63,990 nucleotides of DNA from Phlegmacium glaucopus. Its lineage: Eukaryota > Basidiomycota > Agaricomycetes > Agaricales > Cortinariaceae. The stretch spans positions 29,289 through 93,278 of the forward strand of contig MU130512.1 in NCBI GenBank assembly GCA_015039465.1, given 5' to 3'. Positions 11,182 through 22,388 of this stretch are shown here, piece by piece (within the stretch, counting starts at the first letter, position 1; each line of letters begins with the position of its first letter). Below the pieces are notes generated by a model. It worked only from the letters and a program-made list of their open reading frames with translations. It did not search any database and was not told where the DNA came from. Made by a program: the position numbers and the translations under genes.

Positions 11182-13025
11182 AGACGAAGATAGATTGTAA
11201 ATTTGAATGCAATCGAATGAGAGACTTATGTACTGGTTTGAGTGGGCCTTTAGCATAGCAGATCCGAGTTCTGTCAGATCAAGATATCTTACGACACTAT
11301 TAGGAGCTTACTTATCCGTATATCCCTCGTAACGCCATAACTTTTATTTTAAAGCTGATCGAGGGACACGCAGTTGCGGGCAGATGGGGTCGTTCGTACT
11401 CCTCCAATCGACCGAAATATTTATAACTGGATTACTAGCGCTCTGTAGATGACGCCTGTTAATTTCGAGAGATTTGGCGGAATGAAAGATGGCGGACAGA
11501 CCCTTGGACTTTTGGTTTGTTTTTGGTTCGACTTGGACGGGAAGGCCGCAGCCGGGACTTCGGCTGAGTTTGAAACAAAATAGGGAGGACTATTCAGAAG
11601 CCGACCGGCTAAACCCGCACGAATAAATGTTGTAAAGATCGAGTTGAGAACTCCGAGTCGGAGCTAACCACTTTATCCTTGTCCGGGATTATCGGTCTAG
11701 ATACTCAGCTCAATTAATGCCCATCTTATTTGCAAGAACCTAGGGGTAAGACGACTTGTAGTACGTTGTACGGCATATATGGCTGGAGTTTACTCATAGT
11801 CCCATATTCACAGCTTCCCTGAGTAAGAAGTACTAATATAGAATAACCAACTATCTCTCTTGTCCGTCGGAAATGAGACGTTTGAAGGGGCAACGCCTCG
11901 CATTGTATGCAAACGACATTCATATCGATATGATTGAATTCTGATAACTGTCACTCCCATTCGTGTACTGTCATGCTTCCAATCGTGAATTCCTCAAGGC
12001 ATACATGAGGCATGATCGGCCTCACGTAGAAGGACACGAATTCATAACATCAAAAAACCAGTCCCAGGTGTATCCGACACTTTGTTATCGTCTCCATATA
12101 CCCAATTTTCTTCAAAACTTGGCATGAACTATCCTGTACATTGCTTCTAGCTCCCTGCCGAATTTTAAGTCTTGGGGCCATCCAAACGTACAGTAATCAA
12201 TCGCAACATCATATTTATGGCACATATACTGTGCAATAAATCAATATTTTACTGAACTCAAGTCATGTCAGTCTTCAAGACTGCCCTTGCAGCCGAGGAT
12301 ATACGTAGTCCGACACACTCCCTAAATGGGGAAGCTATGAGATGCGACACACCGTGCTTCGGCTACCTCACGGCAGCCGGAGTTCTAACCACCTAACCTG
12401 CCCAAGACCGCGCTACCGCGCGAAAAGGACATATACCTGGCCCCTAACTCTACCGCTAACCTGAACAAAAACCACTAACACAAACCACTAACGCGAACCC
12501 CTAACGCTAACCAGGACCTAACCAATTACTAGCCCAACCCAAACTCCATCGGCACCTAACCGGCAGACTCGCCGGAGTATCAAAAACAAGTCGATGGCCA
12601 GCTACGGCATCCAATTTGATGGACATCAGCAACACATGTCACTTTGTGACGGTGTGTTCGGTGTCGATGCTTGTATACACTGCTTGCAGCCTCAATGTGT
12701 CATCCACAAATATCCTCGCTGCCCTTTTCTGCCATACATATCGCATGCTGTGATGCATTTCTATGCCGAGAACATTAAGACGCAAGTCGTTTATGCTGGA
12801 GACTACCACTTTTCATTAATTTAGAGGCTAAGACTATCAAATTAGCCTGACTCGGAGTCTCGGAGGTCGGAGGAATATTCAGGTTTTTTGCCTCTCTATA
12901 CTTATGGATGTTCTCAGTACATTTATGGATGGTAGTTTTAACTGTACTTCGACAAGGGCAAGTATATAAACAACCGGAAGACCTAAAAGTTGGTAGTTGA
13001 ATTTAGTACGTCCAGCTTCCATCCT
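11182..13025. other. Intergenic; CTAAC-rich patch at 12430-12560
   Basis: No gene recognised in 1.8 kb. At 12430-12560 imperfect CTAAC/CTAACC words recur every 10-15 bases, interspersed with AACC and CACTAAC. This is low complexity, not a telomere array. Confidence 0.45.
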
Positions 13026-14290
13026 ATGATAGCTACCGCTAGCATGATTGGCCTCGTGATCCAATTTACCTTGTTCAACTTGTTGTGTATTGTTAGCACG
13101 GCTGCCATGCCACCAGACTCGGATAGCAAAATATTTGCCACAACAGTGAGTACAGCCCAAGATTTCAACATTTATTTATTGAGTGCGAAATGGACAGACT
13201 AATTGTAGTGTTGATTCTACGCCTTGCGGTCCTGCGCCAGCCTGCTGCGCACCCGGGTTCGATTCCATTGCATCTCTACTTCCAGATTGCCATTGAGTGT
13301 TGATCATTATAGCCTCGTTTGCAACTTCCGTCGTGGAATTCCCATATGTCAAAACCCCGCAGAGCACTACATCTCAGGATTCGATCATTATCCATGCGCG
13401 GACCCATATTTATGTGAGGGTTACCTTTTGACAGTTCCATGTTATGATACCTGAACGGAAAACGTTTCAGCCAGATGTGATGTAGTGCTGGGAATCAGTG
13501 GGTTCTGTTGCCGTACGTTAAGCACGGACCATTTCTGAAATTTACAGTACTGATTCTTGGCCCATCAGCGATTGGAACTTCTTGTTTTAACGAGGGAAAT
13601 AATAATGTTATACAATGTATTAACGCTCTCGGAACGACAGCACCTGCTATTCCCTCTGCAACAACTGGTCTCATTCCATCGGTGACTCCGATTCTCGGTA
13701 GTAACGCTGGGATCACCTACAGTCCTGCGAGTGCATGGAATACTTCCACCACCGATTTTAGTTGTACTAATAGCAAGTCACTGCACGTCAGTGATACTAT
13801 TAACGCAACCATATCATTCAACTATACCGGTAAATCTTAACATTCTTTCCCACTCATCCCAATAATAAATGTTGTACTTTTTACAAAAGGTCCAAGTATT
13901 ATGATCTACACGGTCACATCCTCGAATGGAGGAGTTTTCTCAGTGTTAGCTGATGGTTTTAACACTACTTCTACCATCAACACATTTTCCGGGTTTGTTG
14001 AAAACCAAACACTTCCTTCTTGCTATCCACTCCAATTTCCTCCATTTGCCGCCACTCCTCCAGGTTATCAGTCCCGTGAAAATCACATCATTACGCTGGT
14101 ACATATAGGCCCCTCACCAAATGCACCGAAAGGAACCCATACTAGTATTGTTCAGTTTGACTCATTAGCTATACCTGATCTCGAGTCCATACTCGCACAG
14201 ACCAATGACTATGGTCCTAACGATCTGCAAAAACTTAACATATATCTGCTGTCCGTTTCCGTCATTTCTTTTCTTTATGTAATGCTTTGA
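13026..14290 (+). CDS. Secreted cysteine-rich protein, possibly GPI-anchored
   Basis: Exon 1 (13026-13145) encodes a signal peptide of about 30 residues. Intron 13146-13197 leads into a cysteine-rich exon (TNCSVDSTPCGPAPACCAPG). The exon 13548-13829 and the last exon 13890-14290 are joined by a 60 bp intron and give a Ser/Thr/Asn-rich domain with several N-glycosylation sites and SPASAWNTS, a pattern common in secreted basidiomycete proteins. The C-terminus is hydrophobic (YLLSVSVISFLYVML), as in a GPI-anchor signal or terminal membrane helix. The segment 13255-13547 is not resolved: a second cysteine-rich piece (HYPCADPYLCEG) at 13383-13420 cannot be joined in frame by canonical splicing, so the gene may be slightly damaged there. 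Function unknown. Confidence 0.6.
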
Positions 14291-14454
14291 GATAGAATAG
14301 ATTTTCAATGCATCTTTGACTCAGGATTGTGAATATTGCACATTTTCAGCAGTCTGTTCTCCATAATAGTTGCGAGTCTTACGAAGTAAACACCTTTCGA
14401 ATGTCCCAGTTTCAGGGGAATTGGTCAAATGCGAACATTCTTTCCTTCAGGAAA

Positions 14455-15345
14455 GAACTAACTCTATCAAGGTAAATCGACCAACATTGCAGGACCTAGT
14501 TATCATAATCAGTATATATCAACGCCAATCTGAAAAAAAAAGCAGGGTAGAATGAGCTTCCTCACGTGCCAACACTTCCTCCCATCCTTCCGTAAACAAT
14601 TCAGGGTTTGAAGGAGCGATAATAAATGTTATTTGCTTCAGCCAGGGAGTGAGTTCTGCTTGGACTGCTTTTGGTTTTTGATTATATGGATAACTGTGAA
14701 TGAGTGAGAACGGAGAGGAAGGGGAAAAAAGAACTTGGATGTCGGATGGTGAACGTACCTCAGAGCGTAGGTTCTGGTAAATAGAGCTGCTTCGGGAGCA
14801 CGTTATGTTTTCTTTAATGGGTCGACGCATGCAGCAGAATCGCCATGTTGTAACAGAATAACAAATGCGAGATTATTCTGGCCTTTCTCTACAAAAAAAT
14901 CAATCAACACACCAATCTAAATCATCCGCAAAAACAGGAAACAGGAACATACCAGCTTTCTCAGCCTTCCCAGCCAACACCTTCAATTCATCTCTATCCC
15001 ACCGCCACCAAGAGTAACATCTCCACACTGTCAAAGCACGATCTCCTAATGCTTTCCATTTGATTTCGGATTCGTTTTCGGGCATTGTGTGACTTATTTG
15101 GAGCGCTGTGTCTAGGTCTGGTTTGCACACAACTGTTGTTGAGATAATCCCAGACTTTGACAGTTTGATCATCGCCTGTGGTCACTAGATAGGCTTATCT
15201 GCGCGTGGGTAGAAGTCTACACAGAAGAGCCGAGCGAACACGTTTTGACTGTGCGGTCGGGGCAGGCGGACAGGAAAGAGTTGCCGTCTTTGGGGTTGAA
15301 GGCGAGATTCATGATATAGTGTGCATGGCGTATAGAGGTGCCCTC
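14455..15345 (-). pseudogene. Coatomer beta'-COP relic, copy 1 (internally deleted)
   Basis: Minus-strand pieces of the COPI coat subunit beta'-COP appear in the correct order but with large parts missing: a WD-repeat piece with HYIMNLAFNPKDG and SFLSACPDRTVK, then a jump to [13 protein letters not shown], then directly to the alpha-solenoid part DLDTALQISHTMPENE and KWKALGDRALTVWR, another deletion, LKVLAGKAEKAG, and the C-terminal EGWEEVLAREEAHS. Stops and frameshifts separate the pieces. The downstream flank (14455-14530) matches that of the second copy at 18787-18860, so the duplication included the 3' flank. beta'-COP is essential for Golgi-to-ER transport, so a working gene must be elsewhere in the genome. 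Confidence 0.8.
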
Positions 15346-16412
15346 CAATTCAGATAGTAGACATCAACGTCTACGAGTTCGAAATGTTTAGTAAGCTCGC
15401 GGACTTAGAAGAAAGCTCGCCTTGTCTGATGCTATCGGTTTGAATATCTGGCAGTTCGGCCGCGACGCAACACCCAATTTGATTGTCGTCCGGGACTCTC
15501 GAGATATCTTCCTCCATGGTGCCTATCCCCCTAATCTCCAGCATGTCGGTCTATGACCTCAAGAAGCACCGCGCTGGCCTGATAATCAGAAAGGAAAGAC
15601 AACGAGAAGCCATCGAACTTTGCGCTACAAGATAATCACATTTCTCGTCCCCACTAATTGTTCAGAAAAACAAAACAAAAGAAGCGGTTTCGGTTCAGAT
15701 AGTTGTCTAATGCCTCTGGACGGCTGACCGTGACCGTGTAAAGCTGTCCTTATCTTATGCACTGCGGTTGACAAGCTTCACATAATAAGAAGTCAGTGAT
15801 TCTACTCCTCTTCCAGGCGTTGGCATAGAACGTAACCTTCGTCGCACATCTACCCGGGTGGTGTTTTAATGAAGCGTGCATCTGCAAGAATTCTGGCCAG
15901 AATGTTACTATCTAAATCCTAGTTCAATGGGATTTGAGGCGCCACGACGGGTGATCTTTTGGAGGAAAGACTCTGGCTGATAGTACTCTGCACTGGAGTC
16001 TGCGCAAGGTCCTGGATAGAAGACATTAGTATTTAGTTGAGTCCCAGGGACATTTCGTAGTACCCTCCGCAAAAACTCCAGGCAAGCCGAATTCTACCAC
16101 ATCATGGATCATAGGACGGAGACCCAAAAAATTGCGTTTCGTCTCCCCAACATAAGTGGCATCCGGAGCAAATATGTAGTTAACGTTCTACGGGATGAGT
16201 GGCTTAATCACATATAGGATGGTGTGAGTGCCTTTGCAGGAAGAATTCCAAAAAAAACAAACCTATGAAAGCCCTGCAAATTGAGGAACACATGGCATCG
16301 CTTGTGGTTGTTCAGATTCAAAGTTGAAAGTATATGAGATTACATAAAATATTGATTTAACCTAAAAATAGACTAAGTACGTTCTTCTAGGGCCACCTAG
16401 TGTCAACTTTAA
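15346..16412. other. No gene seen
   Basis: Likely promoter side of the hydrolase gene. Short plausible coding words occur near 15400-15560 but cannot be assigned. Confidence 0.4.
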
Positions 16413-18391
16413 ATGCCAGCAATAGTAGCACATTGGTCTTCCACATTTCAACCTATCATGCTTATATCCATCTTCATCATTGTGCTAATCGCCATATATG
16501 CGGGACAAATCAAAAATGTCACTTACGCCTTGGACCTCAATGAAAAAGTAGATAGTACTGGCGATACGTTGAGCAACGAGGCCACTCTGCATCGTCGATC
16601 TTACTTTTATATAGGCGGTGAATATGTCTCTGCTCAGAATTCGGTTGAAGTTTTGTTTGGACAAATGTATGTTGAACATCTGGTCCCGATTAAAGTGATG
16701 CAACCGTTTCCCATCGTCATCCTCCCAGGAAATGGTATGGTGACTATTGGTGTTTTACATCGTGTTCGACTCTTATTGACCTATAGGAATGACGGGCACC
16801 AACTTCCTCAACACGCCTGATGGTAGATTAGGATGGGTAGATTACTTCTTAAGCCAAGGATACGAGGTAAACCGCACGCCAACCCCTCTTATCTTTCATC
16901 ATACACATAAAAATTGCAGCTCTATATTGTAGATCAACCATCCAGAGGTCGCTCTGCTTGGCAACAGGGCATCGACGGTCCACAAAATATTTTCGATACA
17001 CTTACAATCGAAAAGAGGTTCACAGCGACACAACGCTTCCAACTATGGCCTCAAGCATCTCTCTTGACTCAGTGGCTGGGGAATGGAAGTGTTGGGGACG
17101 ATACCTTTGATAATTTTTATTCATCAATTGTTCCGGGACTTGTATCCAACGTGGAAACTTCTGAAAAGATGAAACATGCCGGTAGTGCATTACTTGACCG
17201 AGTCGGGGTACGTGTATTCATGGGTTTTATATGTAAATCTCATCTAGTTCTTTGCCTGCAGCCCGCTATCCTTCTCACTCATTCTCAAGCTGGGCAGTTT
17301 GGCTGGATCTTAGCCGACGCAAGACCTTCCAAAGTCAAAGCAATCATCGCTATCGAACCAATGGGACCTCCCTTTACAAACGCCATCTTCCCTCCCCTCA
17401 CCCCAGCTCGACCTTACGGGTTAACAGAAATCCCACTCACATTCTCACCACCCGTTCAATCCGCTGCAGATCTTCAACCCCAGGTAGTATCATCAAGTAT
17501 CAACTTCACCTGCATCCAACAAGCTTCGCCTCCTCGGAAACTTGTTAATCTTGGTAATGTTCGTGTATTGGTTGTTACTTCTGAGGCGGGGTATCATTCG
17601 GTGTATGATGATTGTAGTGTGGAATTTTTGAGAGATGCTGGTGTTTCTGTGGATCATGTTCGGCTTGAGTAGGGTTACCAAAGTTCAGTTCAGTTCAGTT
17701 CTTCACCTCCTCAGCCTGAACTGAACTGAACTGTTTGCATATGGTCCTGAACTGAACTGAACCATTTAAGAACTGGTTCGAACTGAACTGAACTGAAGAA
17801 CCATTATAAAATCCGAAATTTTACCTTTTTCTGAAAATTTATTGTACAAAGACCTTCCTTAGCCCTTAGCCACTCGATTTCCACTCATATATGATCTCAG
17901 AACTCCTTTAGAACACAGAAAACCATTGATTTATATTTATTTTCCTAAATAGGCAGTACTGATCTATGCTGACATAATAACATCACATACCAAGTCTGGC
18001 CATTACCTCCTTCCTTAGCCATTATTTCATGCTCAAAAGGACTGCCAAACCATTCCAATGTTCATAAATTACTGAAGGATCACTTTCCATAAAATGTTAA
18101 GTTAAAAGAAGAGAATTGCCTGGCCTTCTGGGACCTAACGGTTCAGCAGTTCAGTTCAGTTCAAACTGCGTGAACCATAAATCTCTAAATGCCTGAACCT
18201 GAACTGAACTGAACTGAATTATCAGTTCAGTTCAGTTCAGTTCAGGTTCATGAGTCAGTTCTGAACTGAACTTTGGTAACCCTATTGAGGATGTGGGTAT
18301 TCATGGGAATGGTCATTTGATGTTTATGGAGAAGAATAATTTGCAGATTGCGGATGAAGTTGTGAGGAAGTGGCTGAATGAGGTGTTGTGA
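16413..18391 (+). pseudogene. Alpha/beta-hydrolase gene split by a MITE
   Basis: Exons 16413-16734, 16787-16866, 16920-17207 and 17262-17669, with introns of 52-54 bp, encode a secreted or membrane-anchored alpha/beta-hydrolase: an N-terminal hydrophobic segment, the oxyanion strand ILPGNGMTG, and a nucleophile elbow THSQAGQFG with Ser as the predicted nucleophile. The current frame ends at a TAG (17670-17672) formed by the first three bases of a transposon. The lost C-terminus is still readable at 18290-18391 (34 codons including stop) and carries GIHGNGHLM, which should hold the catalytic His. Removing the element and one TTGAG copy rejoins the frame exactly. The shortened protein is probably inactive unless the element is lost. 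Confidence 0.85.
17670..18284. mobile_element. 615 bp MITE with 5 bp target duplication
   Basis: Terminal inverted repeats begin TAGGGTTACCAAAGTTCAG and are followed inside both ends by arrays of TTCAG/CTGAA. Flanking TTGAG copies at 17665-17669 and 18285-18289 are the target duplication. No transposase is encoded. The terminal sequence resembles hAT-type ends, but the duplication is 5 bp instead of 8, so the superfamily is uncertain. Confidence 0.85.
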
Positions 18392-18786
18392 TGATCTTTT
18401 TCAACGGCGTATTGATCATGAATGACGCATGTCATAACTTATGTGCTATCGAAACGCTTCTGCGCTAACATGACTGCCGTAGCTTATTATTTCAGTACTA
18501 TAGCACAGGTTTTACTCGAGCCTTGGAATATTACTCCAAGTGGAGTGGAACCGCTTTTGTATGCCGAGAAATCATGCAAGTGGATGGAAATTGTCGAGGG
18601 TGTTAGGAGTTTAGGGAGCTTGATAGAATTTGTTACGACCAATATGACCAAATGAAGAGTATGAAGTTGTTCTCCAATAGAGTAATACTGTAATCTTCGT
18701 AACGAAACCTCGAGGGAGCGATAAAAGAGAAAAGAGACCACCTCCATCGAGACAATAACATAAAACATAACAAACGAAGTAAAGAG

Positions 18787-21118
18787 TAATTCTATCAAGC
18801 TAAATCGACCAACACTGCAGGACCTATTTATCATAATCAGCATATATCAACGCCAGTATATATAAAAAGAGCAGACTAGAATGAGCCTCCTCACGAGCCA
18901 ACACTTCCTTCCATCCTTCTTCAAACAATTCAGGTTTGAAGATGGATCTGCTTTTAGAGGTGAGTTCTGATTTCCATGCTTGGACTGCTTTTGGTGCTTG
19001 ACTATAAGGATAATTGTGAATGGGGAAAGAAGGACGTGGATGTTGGATGGTGGACGTACCTCGGAGCGTAAGTTCTGGCAAATAAGGCTGCTTCAGGAGC
19101 ACGTTGTGTTTTCGTCAATAGGTCAACGCATCGCCAAGTTGTAACAGGATAGCAAATGCGAGATTATTCTGGCCTTTCTCCTCTACAAGAATTCAATCAG
19201 CACACCGATCTAAATCATCCGCAAGAGGAACATACCAGCTTTCCCAGCCAACACCTTCAACCCATCTCTATCCCCCACCGCGACCAAAAGCAACATCAAA
19301 GCACTTAAATCCCCAGCTTTCTCAAAACATTCTTTAGCTAAATCGAATCTCCACACTGTCAAAGCACGATCTCCTAATGCTTTCCATTTGATTTCGGATT
19401 CGTTTTCGGGGATTGTGTGAGTTATTTGTAGGGCTGTGTCTAGGTCGTCCGTCTAAGGATAGAGCTAGATCAAATTTGTGGTTTGGGTCGGTTGTTATTT
19501 GGAGTGCTAGCTCTTTGAGGTCTGTTGGCAGAGGGGGGAGATGTTAGTGGAATATGGGATTAAGAGAAGGAAGAAAAATGTACCACGCGCTTCAAGGAAT
19601 CGAGCAACTTTGTTAAGTTGGTCTTTAGGTAGCGTAGGGAGTATCTCAGCAGCAGCTTCAGTATCCCCTCTTAGAATAGCAGTTTGGTATTCTACGACGC
19701 TGAGAGAAAGTGCGTAACCGTAGATTCGAAGGTCTTGTTCTGTTAGGTAGACTCGGTTGTGAGATGGGATGTAACCGAGGAGGTAGAGAGGCCTGGAGAG
19801 CGACCGATCAGATGANNNNNNNNNNNNNNNNNNNNNNNNNNNNNNNNNNNNNNNNNNNNNNNNNNNNNNNNNNNNNNNNNNNNNNNNNNNNNNNNNNNNN
19901 NNNNNNNNNNNNNNNNNNNNNNNNNNNNNNNNNNNNNNNNNNNNNNNNNNNNNNNNNNNNNNNNNNNNNNNNNNNNNNNNNNNNNNNNNNNNNNNNNNNN
20001 NNNNNNNNNNNNNNNNNNNNNNNNNNNNNNNNNNNNNNNNNNNNNNNNNNNNNNNNNNNNNNNNNNNNNNNNNNNNNNNNNNNNNNNNNNNNNNNNNNNN
20101 NNNNNNNNNNNNNNNNNNNNNNNNNNNNNNNNNNNNNNNNNNNNNNNNNNNNNNNNNNNNNNNNNNNNNNNNNNNNNNNNNNNNNNNNNNNNNNNNNNNN
20201 NNNNNNNNNNNNNNNNNNNNNNNNNNNNNNNNNNNNNNNNNNNNNNNNNNNNNNNNNNNNNNNNNNNNNNNNNNNNNNNNNNNNNNNNNNNNNNNNNNNN
20301 NNNNNNNNNNNNNNNNNNNNNNNNNNNNNNNNNNNNNNNNNNNNNNNNNNNNNNNNNNNNNNNNNNNNNNNNNNNNNNNNNNNNNNNNNNNNNNNNNNNN
20401 NNNNNNNNNNNNNNNNNNNNNNNNNNNNNNNNNNNNNNNNNNNNNNNNNNNNNNNNNNNNNNNNNNNNNNNNNNNNNNNNNNNNNNNNNNNNNNNNNNNN
20501 NNNNNNNNNNNNNNNNNNNNNNNNNNNNNNNNNNNNNNNNNNNNNNNNNNNNNNNNNNNNNNNNNNNNNNNNNNNNNNNNNNNNNNNNNNNNNNNNNNNN
20601 NNNNNNNNNNNNNNNNNNNNNNNNNNNNNNNNNNNNNNNNNNNNNNNNNNNNNNNNNNNNNNNNNNNNNNNNNNNNNNNNNNNNNNNNNNNNNNNNNNNN
20701 NNNNNNNNNNNNNNNNNNNNNCAGTCCCAGGTCGGTCCATGCTGAATGTTGGTTCGTCCCTGCCGAGCTGGATTTGAGATTATTAATTTGGTAAAATGGC
20801 ATTTTAAGAGAATACGGACCTTGATGACAACGACACCTTCATCGAAGCCTACTGCTACTTCATTGGCGTCTTTGCGGAGTGCAACACACCATGACCGTTC
20901 TAAAGCATAGCTGAGTGTGTTTTCGATGCGATATGTGCCGCTGTTCCAAATCTTGACTGTCCCATCTTCACTTCCACTGATGATAATAGGTAGATTGGGA
21001 TGGAAGACAGCGAAAGAGACGTTGTTGGTATGTATGACCTTCCATCGTTTGCACGCAACTCTTGCTGAGATAATCCCACACTTTGACAGTTTTATCATCG
21101 CCTGTGGTCACTAGATCA
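18787..21118 (-). pseudogene. Coatomer beta'-COP relic, copy 2 (5'-truncated, frameshifted)
   Basis: The minus strand encodes most of beta'-COP from its fourth or fifth WD repeat onward: [50 protein letters not shown], then the assembly gap, then NRVYLTEQDLRIYGYALS, EAAAEILPTLPKDQ, FDLAKECFEKAGDLS, APEAALFARTYAP and GWKEVLAREEAHSS. Introns are kept. The first part of the gene is missing upstream of 21118. Tandem 4 bp duplications, TATG at 21029-21036 and CGTC at 19446-19453, shift the frame, and a small deletion near 19130 (after LGDA) shifts it again. It is therefore a pseudogene unless the errors are in the assembly. It shares its 3' flank with copy 1. Confidence 0.8.
19816..20721. other. 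Assembly gap (906 N)
   Basis: A run of N inside the second beta'-COP copy. Open frames that span it are artefacts. Confidence 0.98.
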
Positions 21119-22380
21119 GAGATCGTCCACAGTTTAGCACGTTCGAGAGAAGCGAAGATTCCAGGACTTCACAGGATATGTCTTGCCAGGATGCAAGCGA
21201 GGATGTTTATCCTGCAGTGTTGTTCGGAGGGATGACAGGTGCTGGTGAAGGTCTAGATTAGACTTGAGCGCTTGAACGTTTGAAGAGTAATCTGTTCATC
21301 TTTGCTATGTCTCTCCGTTGCCAAACTTGGTCCAGAAAGGACCAAGATTCTGTAGTAAAGAAACGAACGCAGAATCAAGTAAATCCGAATCCTTGTCAAC
21401 ACAGACCGCGCGTAGTGGTTGATTCCAAAGAGGTTATACGAAAGACGCATGGACTTGTATGTTGGTAACCCCGATTGATATCGTTCTTGGGTATTCCATG
21501 TAGAATCCAAGTACTATTTGCCTTGTCTGCCACGTCGGACTCCCAAATTGAAGATGAAGTTGTGATGACGTCTTGAATCTATGGTGGGACTCAGCGGACA
21601 AAAATACTTCAACTTCAAAAAACCTGTCATCTTCGCATTCTCAACATAAATTATGCTCTATTTGGGTATCTCAATAGCATTTTGTCGATTTCTGGGTGAC
21701 TTTTGGCTCCACTTTGGTTTAGAAACCTGACCGCTTGGAGATGCGACCTTGTTTTCCTCTGGTTTTGCAACTCTGCAACTTAACAACTACAACCTTGCAA
21801 CTTCAATTTTGCAACTTCAATTTTGCAACTTCAATGTTACAACTTCGATTAAGTATGCAACTTCAACTTTCAATTTTATAACTTCAATTATGCAACTTCA
21901 GCTTCAATTTTACAACTTTGATCGTGCAACTTCAACTTTCAATTTTACAACCCCAATCTGAATCAATCATGCAGCTTCTATGAAGGGCTTCACCGGACAA
22001 AAATATTTCAACTTCAGAAAGCAGGCTATTTTCGCTATTTCAACTTTCATTCCGCTTTACTTTACACTATTTCAAATTCAGCATAGAGATTTCACCTTCC
22101 GCTTCAACTTCAGATCTGATTTGGCATTTCACCTTTTACTTATGCTGGCAAATTTACAGTGTGCCGGGCGGCCCGAAGGTCACGTGATGCCGCCCAGCGC
22201 CGTCGTCTTTCCTCCTCTTCCATGGATAGCATAAGCAGCTCCATGTGCTGCCTAGGCACCAATATCCTATTTTAGGCAGGATTTGTAGCTGCTTGCCTAA
22301 ATCTGTTTAGGCCCACACTTCAGATTGCTACCTCAGTAACAGTTGAAGTAGCTGATGATGTGTACACTGATTTGACATAC
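21119..22380. other. Gene-free; CAACTTCAA-rich repeat
   Basis: From 21597 to about 22010 the sequence is built from words such as GCAACTTCAATTTT repeated imperfectly and bracketed by GGACAAAAATAYTTCAACTTC at 21599 and 21993. The same motif in the opposite orientation brackets a related array near 42860. No gene is visible. Confidence 0.6.
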
Positions 22381-22388
22381 CTCAGAAG

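Noticed and set aside
13255..13267. Possible tRNA (GGTTCGATTCC B-box)
   Set aside because: No T-stem pairing, acceptor stem or A-box in a suitable position.
19507..21098. Long open frames across 19.5-21.1 kb
   Set aside because: They run through 906 N; only the flanking minus-strand beta'-COP pieces are real.
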